Position numbers and translations under genes: made by a program
Source of the DNA: an uncultured Acetatifactor sp.
GTDB lineage: Bacteria > Bacillota > Clostridia > Lachnospirales > Lachnospiraceae
Direction of reading: 5' to 3'
Length of the DNA stretch: 64,000 nucleotides
Assembly (NCBI GenBank): GCA_910580225.1
Contig: CAJTXE010000004.1
Location: 62,001 to 126,000, forward strand
The notes under the pieces: generated by a model
What the model was told of the DNA's origin: nothing
Database searches by the model: none
What the model saw: the letters and a program-made list of their open reading frames with translations, nothing else
Shown here: piece after piece, positions 26,588 through 35,039 of the stretch
How the letters are laid out: every line of letters starts with the position of its first letter
Position numbering within the stretch: position 1 is the stretch's first letter

Positions 26588-27520
26588 ATGAGACTACAGA
26601 ATCATATCACGATCTTCAGCGGGGATACGCGGAACAATGTCCAGGCAGAATGGGTGAATAAGGAAGGAACTGACAGCTACGATAAAAAAAGCAGAACGGT
26701 ATATGCCGGAAATTTTCTGAAGGAATTTCCCATGCGGGAGAGAATACAGCAGAAAAAAGCCCAGGCACAGCAGCGTGCCATGAAGATTGTGCAGGATGCC
26801 TGGGATGGGGACAAACAGCTGGATGATGAAATTAAGGTGCGGGAGGAGGAATCCCGAGAGCTTCGTAGGGATAACCAGGCAGTGCTGGAAAATCTGAAGG
26901 ATGTCAATCAGAGGATGGAGGATCTTCGGAGATCTTTCGGTGTGGAGAGAGACAGTGAGGAGCAGCAGGAACTGGAGCGTATGATACGTTTCAGGCGGTC
27001 TGCCCGTGTGGATATATCAGGGAGGAAACCCACGGAATATCAGAAGCGAGCGCTGGAACTGGAGGACGAGGCGGCCGGATACAGGATGCAGCTTGCCATG
27101 AACAACGGAAAAATCAAAGAGAACAGCGAGGTGGCCAAGGCTATCCGCAAAGAGCGTCTCAAGAGTCATGTCATGGTGGATGCCCAGGAGGAAGCAGACA
27201 ATGTGATGGAATCTGTCAGGGACGAAATTTTGGGCCTGGTAACGGAGGAGGCAAAGGAATACCTGGACGAAGAACAGGAAAAGAGGGAGGAACAGGCCGA
27301 AGCCATCCAGGAGGAGAAGGAAGAGCTGGAAGAGATTCAGGAGAAACGGGACGAGAGAGAGGAAGAGCTGGAAGAGCTCATAGAAGAAATGCCGGTGGAG
27401 GAGATAACGGATTTACAGCAGACCGTGGATGAGGTAAAGCGTCAGGTTCAGAAGGTTCTTGCCGAGGCAAATCTGGCGGCTGAGGATGTAAAGGGCGCAA
27501 CGGTGGATGCATCTGTATAA
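26588..27520 (+). CDS. Coiled-coil protein of unknown function, paralogue 1
   Basis: 310 aa, very rich in Glu, Lys, Arg and Gln. The N-terminus LQNHITIFSGDTRNN and a YAGNFLKEFPMRERIQQKKAQAQQRAMK motif lead into long heptad-like helices (about 75-290). A short conserved end GATVDASV closes the protein. No signal peptide or membrane helix. GGGGGG lies before the ATG at 26588. The same plan recurs in the next gene and, as I recall, in other Lachnospiraceae without a known role. Likely a cytoplasmic structural or scaffold protein; no function is assigned. Confidence 0.7.
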   Translation: MRLQNHITIFSGDTRNNVQAEWVNKEGTDSYDKKSRTVYAGNFLKEFPMRERIQQKKAQAQQRAMKIVQDAWDGDKQLDDEIKVREEESRELRRDNQAVLENLKDVNQRMEDLRRSFGVERDSEEQQELERMIRFRRSARVDISGRKPTEYQKRALELEDEAAGYRMQLAMNNGKIKENSEVAKAIRKERLKSHVMVDAQEEADNVMESVRDEILGLVTEEAKEYLDEEQEKREEQAEAIQEEKEELEEIQEKRDEREEELEELIEEMPVEEITDLQQTVDEVKRQVQKVLAEANLAAEDVKGATVDASV

Positions 27521-27570
27521 CAGAAACGAAAACAGGGCGGACGGGTAGAGATTAAAACAGGGAGATGTGT

Positions 27571-28542
27571 ATGAAAGTACAGAACCATATTACCATTTTT
27601 ACAGGAGATACGCAGAATAATGCACAACCGGAAAAGGCTGACCGGTTATCTCATGGTTCTGCGGGCAAGAAGACCATTTATGCCGGCAGTCTGCTGACAG
27701 AGTTCCCTCTGCGGGACAGGATCCAACAGAGACGTGCCCAGGCCCAGGAGCGTGCCATGAAAATCGTAGGCGATACCTGGAACGGAGACAAAAAGATTGA
27801 TGAAGAGCTGAACCGGAGCCGGGAGCGCATCAGGGAACTGCAGGATTCTAATAAAGATACCCAGAACAGTATCCGAGATCTCACTGCAGAAAGCGAAGCA
27901 CTGATGGAAGCCTATCAGGTGGATCCGGACAGTGAGGAACAGCAGGAGCTGGAGCTTCTGAAGAAGGCCCAGGCAGCGAATCACCCATGGGCAGGGATAA
28001 ATTTGACAGAGGAAGAAAAGGAGAAGCTGGCGGAGATACGGGGCAGAGAACTTACCGAGTACCAGATGCGCCAGCTGCAGATAAACGAGACAGTGTGGAA
28101 TTATCGAAATACGATTTACCGCACAGACATGGAGATTGCTAAGGAAAATGCCGTAATCCGCGGTATACGCCTGGAGCGTCTCAAGAAAGACCCTATGCTG
28201 AAAGCACAGCAGGAGGCGGATAAGGTCATGGAGGCAGCTAAGGATGAGGCTGTTGGCATGATTGTAGATGAGGCGAAGGAACATCTGGACGAGGAGCAGG
28301 AGAAGAAAGAGGAAGAAGCGGAGGCTGTCAAAGAGAAGAAGGAAGAGCAGGAGGAAATCCTGGAGAAGAGAAAAGACCGGGAAGATGAACTGGAAGAACT
28401 GATGGAGGATATGCCGTTGGAAGATATGGCAGATCTGAAAAATGCGCAGGCGGAGATTCAGCAGGAGATTCAGAACGTGGTCAGCAAGATGAATCTCGTG
28501 GCAGAGGATATCAAGGGCGCAACGGTGGATGTCAGTGTGTAG
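27571..28542 (+). CDS. Coiled-coil protein of unknown function, paralogue 2
   Basis: 323 aa tandem paralogue of the preceding gene. Shared N-terminus (KVQNHITIFTGDTQNNAQ), the YAGSLLTEFPLRDRIQQRRAQAQ segment, a LERLKKDPMLKAQQEADKVM stretch, an acidic Glu-Lys coiled coil and the end KGATVDVSV. It carries a 12-residue or so insertion around 125-145 relative to paralogue 1. GGGAG precedes the start, and an in-frame ATG two codons earlier is possible. Conservation is strongest at both ends, suggesting terminal binding motifs joined by a rod. Confidence 0.7.
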   Translation: MKVQNHITIFTGDTQNNAQPEKADRLSHGSAGKKTIYAGSLLTEFPLRDRIQQRRAQAQERAMKIVGDTWNGDKKIDEELNRSRERIRELQDSNKDTQNSIRDLTAESEALMEAYQVDPDSEEQQELELLKKAQAANHPWAGINLTEEEKEKLAEIRGRELTEYQMRQLQINETVWNYRNTIYRTDMEIAKENAVIRGIRLERLKKDPMLKAQQEADKVMEAAKDEAVGMIVDEAKEHLDEEQEKKEEEAEAVKEKKEEQEEILEKRKDREDELEELMEDMPLEDMADLKNAQAEIQQEIQNVVSKMNLVAEDIKGATVDVSV

Positions 28543-28584
28543 GGGCTGATAAACCAGAGCGATTTACAAAAGCTGATAAATCCC

Positions 28585-28613
28585 TTGACCAGGGAGGGTT
28601 TCTGTGATAAAAT
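28585..28613 (+). promoter_or_regulatory. Promoter upstream of the second ABC exporter pair
   Basis: TTGACC (28585-28590), 17-bp spacer, TAAAAT (28608-28613). It gives a leader of about 465 bases before the first exporter gene, interrupted by a terminator at 28916-28941. Confidence 0.55.
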
Positions 28614-28915
28614 AAAGAAAATTTGCAGAGAGGTATCTGTCATGTTAGTAATCAGATGTGGAAGAATGCGCTGAGGAAGAAGTACACAATGAGAAGAGCT
28701 TTTTATTGTGGCAGCTTTCTCTGTGACAATGAAAAATCCGAAGAAGCAGATTTCGATTTTCGTTGTCGCAGCAGGATACAATGTATCTGACATTCTCCCG
28801 CATTAAGACATGATGATACCTCTGTCTGTTTGAGAGCTTCTAAGAGAATTTCCTCATAATGACAGAAGGTGTTTATTCATGGCGGCAGAAAAACCGTTAA
28901 GGGGATTCTGTCTTT
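28614..28915 (+). other. Long untranslated leader, no convincing gene
   Basis: No reading frame with a good ribosome site. A 33-codon Cys-containing frame from about 28689 has no clear Shine-Dalgarno. Together with the downstream terminator this stretch could be an attenuated leader of the exporter operon. Confidence 0.35.
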
Positions 28916-28941
28916 GCTGCGGGCATACCGCGGCTTTTTTT
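28916..28941 (+). terminator. Rho-independent terminator inside the exporter leader
   Basis: GCTGCG (28916-28921) pairs with CGCGGC (28929-28934) with one G-U pair, followed by T7. It lies 145 bp before the exporter start, so it either ends an upstream transcript or attenuates this one. Confidence 0.7.
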
Positions 28942-28947
28942 GTTTAT

Positions 28948-29034
28948 GCGCAGGGGCGCACAGATGAAATTGTTGCTTACGCAACGTGCGCTCCGCGCGG
29001 CGGGCAGGGAGAAATTCTTCCCTACTCGATTTTA
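28948..29034. repeat. Terminator-associated structured repeat, copy A
   Basis: Starts GCGCAG 6 bases after a terminator T-run. Contains hairpin GTTGC-TTAC-GCAAC (28972-28985) enclosed by GCGCAC...GTGCGC, then GCGCGGCGGGCAGGGAGAAA and a second hairpin ending CTACTCGATTTTA. Related copies are at 53401 and 54361. Confidence 0.6.
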
Positions 29035-29086
29035 TGCGCAGGCCTGTGCTGCGCGGAACACATTTGACAATTATGAGGAGTATAAG

Positions 29087-31018
29087 ATGAATAAAAAAAT
29101 AGCAAACATAAAATCTATGGCGGAGAATTTCCGTTATCTGTTTCGTGAACTCTATTTCTTCAGGCGCGGGAGCGTGTTCCTTCCCTTTCTGGGAAGCGGA
29201 TTGCAGATGCTGCTGTCTCTGGTCGCCATATGGATTCCCAAAATGATTCTGGACCGGATCCAAAGCAGGTCTCCCATGCAGGAACTGCTGCTGTGCATTC
29301 TGGGGGGCTGCAGTGTTCTGTTTGCGGTTTCAGCGGCCAATGCCGTTCTGCACAACCAGATTTCCTGCAATTCCCAGGTGCTTCTTTTCACTGTGCTGAA
29401 ACGGAAATGGGAAGAAAAAATGATGGATCTGGATTACCAGCGATTTACGTCCCGGGAGGGGAAGGTTCGGGCGGAGAAAGCCAGGAATGCTGTCAGCAGT
29501 CCCAACTATGGGGTGGTGGCTTATCTGGGCAGTGTGACGGAGCTTCTGGAAAATGCCGGTGGTTTTCTCACCATGGGCGCCATGGTGAGTATGCTCCATC
29601 CGCTGATTTTGGTTATCCTGTTTCTTTTGTTCGGCGCTGAGCTGTGGTATGGCAGCTTGTCCGAGAGGCGGAAAAGCCTGTTGAAGGAGGAAAGAGCCGG
29701 GGCTGACCGAAAGCTGAATTATCTTGCTTATCATATGCGGGGCATCCGGGAGGGAAAGGATATCCGTATTTATTCCATGACGAAATGGCTTCGGGAGATC
29801 GGGGCAGAGGCTGTGGCCGGGAAAGACAGGATAGAAGAAACGGTTTCCCGTCAGGATTTCCGGAAGATGGTGCTGAACGGTGTGCTGATTTGCCTGCGGA
29901 GTGCCTGTGCTTACGGATATTTGATCTGGCAGTTTTTTCAGGGACATATGACCATTGGTGAGTTCACCCTGTATTTTTCCGCCATTACAGGTCTGGGCAG
30001 TTTTCTGGGGAAATTGGTGGCAGGGTATTCCGGTTTTGCAGAAGCCGATCATTATCTTACGGATTTACGTGAATTTCTGGAGTGGGGAGCGGATATAGAA
30101 GAGGGAAAGATACAGATGGAGGAGGGAAAGCCGATTTCCTTTATCTGGGATCAGGTTTCCTTTTCTTACCGGGGGACGGATGAGGAAGGGAGAGAGCAGG
30201 AGATTCCGGTTTTAAAGAATATCAATCTGACGATCAGGGCAGGGGAAAAACTGGCCATTGTAGGAAGCAACGGCGCCGGGAAGACCACCTTTGTGAAGCT
30301 TATGTGCGGGCTGCTGCGGCCTACGGAAGGGAGGATACAGGTGAATGGCGTGGATTGCGGGGACTATGGGGGGGAGGATTACCGGAAGTTGTTTTCTGCG
30401 GTTTTCCAGAAATCCGGTGTATTGCCGGTAAGCATCCGGGCGAACATTACACTGAATCCGGACAGCATGCAGGTGTCCGGGAGAAAAGAGACATTCGGGA
30501 AAGAAGATCACCGGAAAGAGGAAGGGATGTGCCGGGAGAACGGTCTGTTCCAGAAGGAGAGGGAACAGGGAGACCGGGAAGTATGGCGCTGTATCCGTCT
30601 GGCGAATCTGGAGGAAAAGGTGCGGAGCCTGCCGGAAGGACTGGATACCTGTCTGGTGAAACGGATTGCGGAGCACGGAACGGAATTGTCCGGCGGAGAG
30701 CAGCAGAGGCTGCTTTTGGCAAGAGCTTTATATAAGAATGCGCCGGTACTGATCCTGGATGAACCCACTGCAGCCCTGGATCCCATTGCGGAGCATGAGA
30801 TTTATCAGGCCTACAATCAGCTCACAGAGGGGAAAACTTCGGTTTTCATTTCCCACAGACTGGCGTCCACCAGATTTTGCGACCGCATTTTGGTCATGGA
30901 AAAGGGAGAGATTGCAGAGTCCGGAACCCATGAGGAGCTGATGGCACGGGGAGGCAGATATGCGGAGATGTTCCGTGTACAGAGCCGGTATTACGAGGAG
31001 GGGCAGGTATTCCTGTGA
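29087..31018 (+). CDS. ABC exporter half (pair 2, first subunit)
   Basis: 643 aa. About six helices (residues 20-330) precede a nucleotide-binding domain with Walker A GSNGAGKTT (from 393), signature LSGGEQQR (from 534), Walker B LILDEPTAALD and switch His in ISHRLAS. A strongly charged insertion of some 30-40 residues (GRKETFGKEDHRKEEG to EREQGDREV) lies between the Q-loop and the signature and is not typical. GAGGAG precedes the ATG at 29087; the frame extends upstream to 28940 but that part overlaps the terminator and repeat. Forms a pair with the next gene. Substrate unknown. Confidence 0.88.
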   Translation: MNKKIANIKSMAENFRYLFRELYFFRRGSVFLPFLGSGLQMLLSLVAIWIPKMILDRIQSRSPMQELLLCILGGCSVLFAVSAANAVLHNQISCNSQVLLFTVLKRKWEEKMMDLDYQRFTSREGKVRAEKARNAVSSPNYGVVAYLGSVTELLENAGGFLTMGAMVSMLHPLILVILFLLFGAELWYGSLSERRKSLLKEERAGADRKLNYLAYHMRGIREGKDIRIYSMTKWLREIGAEAVAGKDRIEETVSRQDFRKMVLNGVLICLRSACAYGYLIWQFFQGHMTIGEFTLYFSAITGLGSFLGKLVAGYSGFAEADHYLTDLREFLEWGADIEEGKIQMEEGKPISFIWDQVSFSYRGTDEEGREQEIPVLKNINLTIRAGEKLAIVGSNGAGKTTFVKLMCGLLRPTEGRIQVNGVDCGDYGGEDYRKLFSAVFQKSGVLPVSIRANITLNPDSMQVSGRKETFGKEDHRKEEGMCRENGLFQKEREQGDREVWRCIRLANLEEKVRSLPEGLDTCLVKRIAEHGTELSGGEQQRLLLARALYKNAPVLILDEPTAALDPIAEHEIYQAYNQLTEGKTSVFISHRLASTRFCDRILVMEKGEIAESGTHEELMARGGRYAEMFRVQSRYYEEGQVFL

Positions 31019-31078
31019 AGGCTTTTCTAGGGGCCTTGGGGAGACTGCACATGTATAGAACAGGAAAGGGATGATTTG

Positions 31079-33067
31079 ATGAAGAATAGATTCCATAAAA
31101 AACAGAGTAAGGCAGTATATAATGCCGTAAAAAATGACAGTGCACAACAGGGGAGCGGGCCGGAGCAAGCCCGGGGGATAAAAGAAGAGATCCGGATGAT
31201 CAAAAGAGGAATCAGGGAGTTTGATAACATATTGCCGGGACAGATGGCATATCTGTTTGGCAAAAGCGCCCTGGAGGCCTGGACACCGTGGATTGCCGTG
31301 TGGATGTCTGCCATGATATTAAATGAGCTGGCAGGGGCCGGAGACAGGACACGGCTGTGTATTTTTGTTCTGGTGTCCGCAGGGGGAACCCTTTTGCTGT
31401 CTGTTCTTGGGCATGGGCTGAATGCCAGGATGGCAGTGGGGTACGGCAGGTTATTTTCCACCCATGAGTTAGTTTTGACAGACAAATCCTTTCGCCTTCC
31501 TTTTTTTGAACTGGAGAGAGAGGGGACCCGGAGACTGCGGGAACAGGTGTCTGGAAGCATGGGCCTCACCGGGGGCGGAATGGCCAGTCTCTATTGGGAT
31601 ATGGAGTTTTTGATGACCAATCTGTTCCGGACAGCGGCAGCGCTGGCAGCGGGAGTCTGGTTTTTCCGTCAGGCAGCGGCAGGGGTCAGGGACGGCCTGA
31701 TCAGCGGCATGGAGGCAGCGGGAATGCTGGGGTTTTTGACGGTGCTGACAGTTGGAGGAGCTTATTTCGCCTGCAGGACGGCTTCCAGGCGTTTTGCTGT
31801 CAGCTTTGACGTTTTTGAACATGGTGCGGAGTACAGCCGCTACGGAGAATTTTATGATCTGACTTATCTGTCAGATGAAGATATGGCCATGGATATTCGG
31901 ATTTTCCGGCAAAAGGAACTGGTTCTGGGGGAAAGTTTAAGCAAATGCTATCGGCGTCTGGCAGAGGGGAAAATCCGGGAGATGGCGGCAGTCAGCAGGC
32001 TGGATGCGGCAAGGCTTTTGTGCAGCGGCATCTGCGGCGGAGCGGTTTACGGAACGGTGGGCTTCCTGGCGATTCGGCAGGTTATCGGAATCGGGGATGT
32101 GCTGATGATTTCCGCGGCGGTGACCATGCTGATTACAGCATGCAGCGGCCTGGCGGAGATTGTCACGGATCTGCGGAACAACAATGTGCATCTGCAGAAC
32201 TATTTTGCTTATATGGACCTGGAGGAGGAAACCGGAGAGCAAAAGGAAACCATGGATGGGGTGTGCCCGGCAGGAAGGGCAGATGGGGAAGCAGCAGACT
32301 CTGCCAGGGGACAAATCGTTTTTGACAGAGTTAGTTTTCACTACCCGGAGAGCGAAACCATGGTGCTTCGTGACATAACCCTGAAAATCGCGCCCGGAGA
32401 AAAACTGGCCATCGCAGGGGAAAACGGTTCCGGCAAGACCACTTTGATCAAGCTGCTCTGCCGCCTGTATGAGCCCACGGAGGGCAGGATCCTGCTGAAC
32501 GGCCGGGATATCCATACTTTTTCCTATGGAGAATACATTCGGAACATTGCAACCGTGTTTCAGGATTTTGCGGTCTTTGCCTTTTCCCTGGCGGAAAATC
32601 TGGCGGCTTCCAGAAGGTATGATCCGGAGAAAGTATGGGAAGCCCTTGCCCGGGCAGGGCTGCAGGAGAAGACAGAGAAGCTGCCCAAGGGGATTAGGCA
32701 GGCTGTGTCCCATGATTATGAGGAGGACGGGGTGAATCTGTCCGGAGGGGAGGCCCAGAAACTGGCCATTGCCAGGGCTGTGTATAAAGACGCCGGAATC
32801 GTTATTCTGGACGAGCCCACCGCCGCATTGGACCCTTATGCGGAAAAGGAAATTTATGAGCAGTTTTTCCGGCATCTGGCAGAGGAGACCATGATTTCCG
32901 TCAGCCACAGGCTCTCTTCCTGCAGGTTCTGCGATGGGATAGCGGTACTGGATCAGGGCCGCCTGGTGCAGCTTGGAACCCATGAGGAATTGTTGGGGCA
33001 GCCTGAGGGGAAATATGCGGAAATGTGGGCTATGCAGGCGCAGTATTATACTTCAGCTGACGCTTAG
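31079..33067 (+). CDS. ABC exporter half (pair 2, second subunit)
   Basis: 662 aa. A hydrophilic N-terminal arm of about 45 residues is followed by a membrane domain (about 60-350). The nucleotide-binding domain has Walker A GENGSGKTT (from 447), signature LSGGEAQK (from 554), Walker B VILDEPTAALD and switch His (SVSHRLSS). Both ATP-site motif sets look intact, as in the partner, so this pair is not obviously asymmetric. AGGAAAGGG precedes the ATG at 31079, one codon after a TTG. Its last 15 bp overlap the convergent AraC-family gene. Confidence 0.88.
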   Translation: MKNRFHKKQSKAVYNAVKNDSAQQGSGPEQARGIKEEIRMIKRGIREFDNILPGQMAYLFGKSALEAWTPWIAVWMSAMILNELAGAGDRTRLCIFVLVSAGGTLLLSVLGHGLNARMAVGYGRLFSTHELVLTDKSFRLPFFELEREGTRRLREQVSGSMGLTGGGMASLYWDMEFLMTNLFRTAAALAAGVWFFRQAAAGVRDGLISGMEAAGMLGFLTVLTVGGAYFACRTASRRFAVSFDVFEHGAEYSRYGEFYDLTYLSDEDMAMDIRIFRQKELVLGESLSKCYRRLAEGKIREMAAVSRLDAARLLCSGICGGAVYGTVGFLAIRQVIGIGDVLMISAAVTMLITACSGLAEIVTDLRNNNVHLQNYFAYMDLEEETGEQKETMDGVCPAGRADGEAADSARGQIVFDRVSFHYPESETMVLRDITLKIAPGEKLAIAGENGSGKTTLIKLLCRLYEPTEGRILLNGRDIHTFSYGEYIRNIATVFQDFAVFAFSLAENLAASRRYDPEKVWEALARAGLQEKTEKLPKGIRQAVSHDYEEDGVNLSGGEAQKLAIARAVYKDAGIVILDEPTAALDPYAEKEIYEQFFRHLAEETMISVSHRLSSCRFCDGIAVLDQGRLVQLGTHEELLGQPEGKYAEMWAMQAQYYTSADA

Positions 33068-33910
33068 ACCGGCATATTTTTTCGGAGACACCCCTACGGC
33101 CTTGGTGAAAGCCTTGAAGAAGCTGCTGTAGTCGCCGAAACCGCTTTTTTCAAAGGCAGTTCCCACACTGTCTCCTTCATTTAAGTGGGCTTTTGCAATG
33201 CTGATGCGGCGTGCCGTGATGTATTTGTTGATGGTGGTGCCGGTGGCCTGTTTGAAAATGCGGCAGATATAGGACTCGCTTAGGAAGAAATTTGCGGCAA
33301 GCTGTTCCACCGTAATGTTCTGGCCGATATTTTGATTAATATAGGCCAGAATATCCTCTACCTGCTGATTGTATTTGTAATCCCGTACAACGGTTTCGGC
33401 GGCATTGGCATTGGAGAGGGCATTGATCATGACCAACAGCTCCAGGAAGGCAGCCTGTTCTATGATATCGTGGGCGTAGCCATTGGCGGAGGTTATCTTG
33501 CTGATGTAGTAAAGGAAGCGGCGCTGCGCAGACTTATCCAGGGAAACCTTGTGCTGAAAGCGGCTGTCCCGGTTGGAAAAGCAGTAGTCCAGATCTGTAT
33601 CCGGTGTGGATAGGCGCTTGACAAAATCCGGATAGATGGACAGCACAATCCGCTCATGGACACTGTTGTCGATCTGGGTCAGCTTGTGGCTCTCATACTG
33701 GTTGATGATAAACAGATCTCCGGGGGAGATGGTGTAGAAGCGGTTGTCAATGAGAAACTGCTTTCCCCCGGAGATGGAATAATACAGTTCATAACAGTCA
33801 TGGATGTGCATGTCCATGGCTTTTTCTTCTTTGTAGAGATGAGCGATGGCAAAAGCCTTCTTCCGGAGGCAGTGCTCGATGGCTGTTTTGCAGGAATTCA
33901 GTTCTTCCAT
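33053..33910 (-). CDS. AraC-family regulator with cupin sensor domain
   Basis: 285 aa. N-terminal cupin-like domain (HIHDCYELYYSISGGKQFLI; IINQYESHKL) and two C-terminal helix-turn-helix motifs (ITVEQLAANFFLSESYICRIFKQ; FEKSGFGDYSSFFKAFTKAVG). Such regulators usually activate sugar catabolism. It lies downstream of the HD hydrolase and divergent from kduI, so control of the uronate operon is a fair inference, though not shown. Overlaps the HD gene by 13 bp and the end of the ABC exporter by 15 bp on the opposite strand. Confidence 0.9.
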   Translation of the reverse strand: MEELNSCKTAIEHCLRKKAFAIAHLYKEEKAMDMHIHDCYELYYSISGGKQFLIDNRFYTISPGDLFIINQYESHKLTQIDNSVHERIVLSIYPDFVKRLSTPDTDLDYCFSNRDSRFQHKVSLDKSAQRRFLYYISKITSANGYAHDIIEQAAFLELLVMINALSNANAAETVVRDYKYNQQVEDILAYINQNIGQNITVEQLAANFFLSESYICRIFKQATGTTINKYITARRISIAKAHLNEGDSVGTAFEKSGFGDYSSFFKAFTKAVGVSPKKYAGLSVS

Positions 33911-34491
33911 GGGCAGGTTCCTTTCCCTGTTACAGTATAAATGTCCTTCCCCGTTTTTTCCTCAAAGTATGCCTTCAGGGCTAAATTACCGTCCCATTTT
34001 CCCTGGGGGAAGGAGCCGTAGCGCCGTTTTACGTCGTTCATTCGATCCTCGATATTCATCACGCCTTCCGCGCCTGCAAGGGCGTCGCACAGCTGAATCA
34101 GTCTGTCGTAATCGTCGGGCACGACGGTCTTCAGGGTGACACGGATCAGCGCCAGCTCCTCCGGGGTGGTATCGAAGTTTCCGATATAGTCATCCAGTGT
34201 CATATTCAGGAAGGAATGGGTCAGGCATATCCTTGCAGCTTCGTCATATCCCAGGGACATCATATAGGAATAACCGTCGGATACATGACCCAGGTGCCTG
34301 ACGCCGAATTTTCGTCCGATGTCATGGAGCAGTCCCAGGATATAGGCCTTCTCCGGGTCCAGATCACCGCATTCCCGTGCAATTTTCTCAGCACAGCAGG
34401 CAGCGGTCCGGCTGTGGTTTCCCCAGGGGCCGGGGTTGCAGCTTTCCGCTTCCGCCAGAATTGATTGGGCTTTTTCTCTTGTGGGCAGCAT
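33898..34491 (-). CDS. HD-domain phosphohydrolase
   Basis: 197 aa from the ATG at 34491, preceded at 5 bases by GGAGG; the in-frame ATG four codons earlier lacks a site. Metal-binding HD motif: H in WGNHSRTAAC, HD in LLHDIGRKFG, later conserved H in RHLGHVSDGY and D in LCDALAG. Family members hydrolyse nucleotide or related phosphates. Translationally coupled to the AraC regulator. Substrate unknown. Confidence 0.85.
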   Translation of the reverse strand: MLPTREKAQSILAEAESCNPGPWGNHSRTAACCAEKIARECGDLDPEKAYILGLLHDIGRKFGVRHLGHVSDGYSYMMSLGYDEAARICLTHSFLNMTLDDYIGNFDTTPEELALIRVTLKTVVPDDYDRLIQLCDALAGAEGVMNIEDRMNDVKRRYGSFPQGKWDGNLALKAYFEEKTGKDIYTVTGKGTCPWKN

Positions 34492-34667
34492 AGAATCCTC
34501 CATTCTGATTTGAAATTACGGTTTCATGCCTTCCGCATACTTTCCTGTTCCTTTTCGCTGCTGTTTTTCCGGGATCCTGTTCCAATGGATTTGCCTTGTT
34601 CTAAGAGATTCACAGGATTTTCCTCCAACGGGATAAAAGGAGGCTGTATGGATTGGCTTTTTTCTTT

Positions 34668-34696
34668 ATTCTATCTCAAGAGTTCAAAATTTGCAA
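34668..34696 (-). promoter_or_regulatory. Promoter of the HD hydrolase-AraC operon
   Basis: On the minus strand TTGCAA (34696-34691), 17-bp spacer, TAGAAT (34673-34668), about 180 bp before the HD gene start. Apart from this and the kduI promoter, the 550-bp divergent gap shows no gene. Confidence 0.5.
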
Positions 34697-34910
34697 GGTT
34701 TTGAGAAATACTTGAATAGAAATGGAGAATTTTTTTGTTTATACTGGAATTACAACAACCGCAATCGTAACATGCAAGCGTTACTGTTTATTCCGTTCAT
34801 AGGTACAGATGTGCTGCACAGCTGTCAAAGCAATGGAAGGATTGCTCACGGAGGCACCTATGAGCAGTAACCCACAATATTCGGAAGGCGGAGATTTTAG
34901 AGAAAATTTA

Positions 34911-34939
34911 TGGAAAAGCCTGCCAGGGTATGTTATAAT
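34911..34939 (+). promoter_or_regulatory. Extended -10 promoter of the uronate operon
   Basis: TGGAAA (34911-34916), 17-bp spacer, TATAAT (34934-34939) with an upstream TG giving TGTTATAAT. It lies 100 bp before kduI. Confidence 0.65.
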
Positions 34940-35039
34940 GTAAGGGCTTACATAAACAACCTGTCTGCGATTGCAGCATCTCATAAAATCTGAAAATCAG
35001 CCTTCCGGCTGCACACAGGCACAGGCCAGAAAGAGAGGT

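Noticed and set aside
28879..29067. 62-codon frame (MAAEKPLRGFCLCC...) before the second exporter pair
   Set aside because: It runs through the terminator at 28916-28941 and the structured repeat, has no ribosome site, and its composition follows the hairpins.
29064..29069. TTGACA just before the second exporter start as a promoter
   Set aside because: The nearest -10-like sequence is 11 bp away, overlapping the ribosome site.
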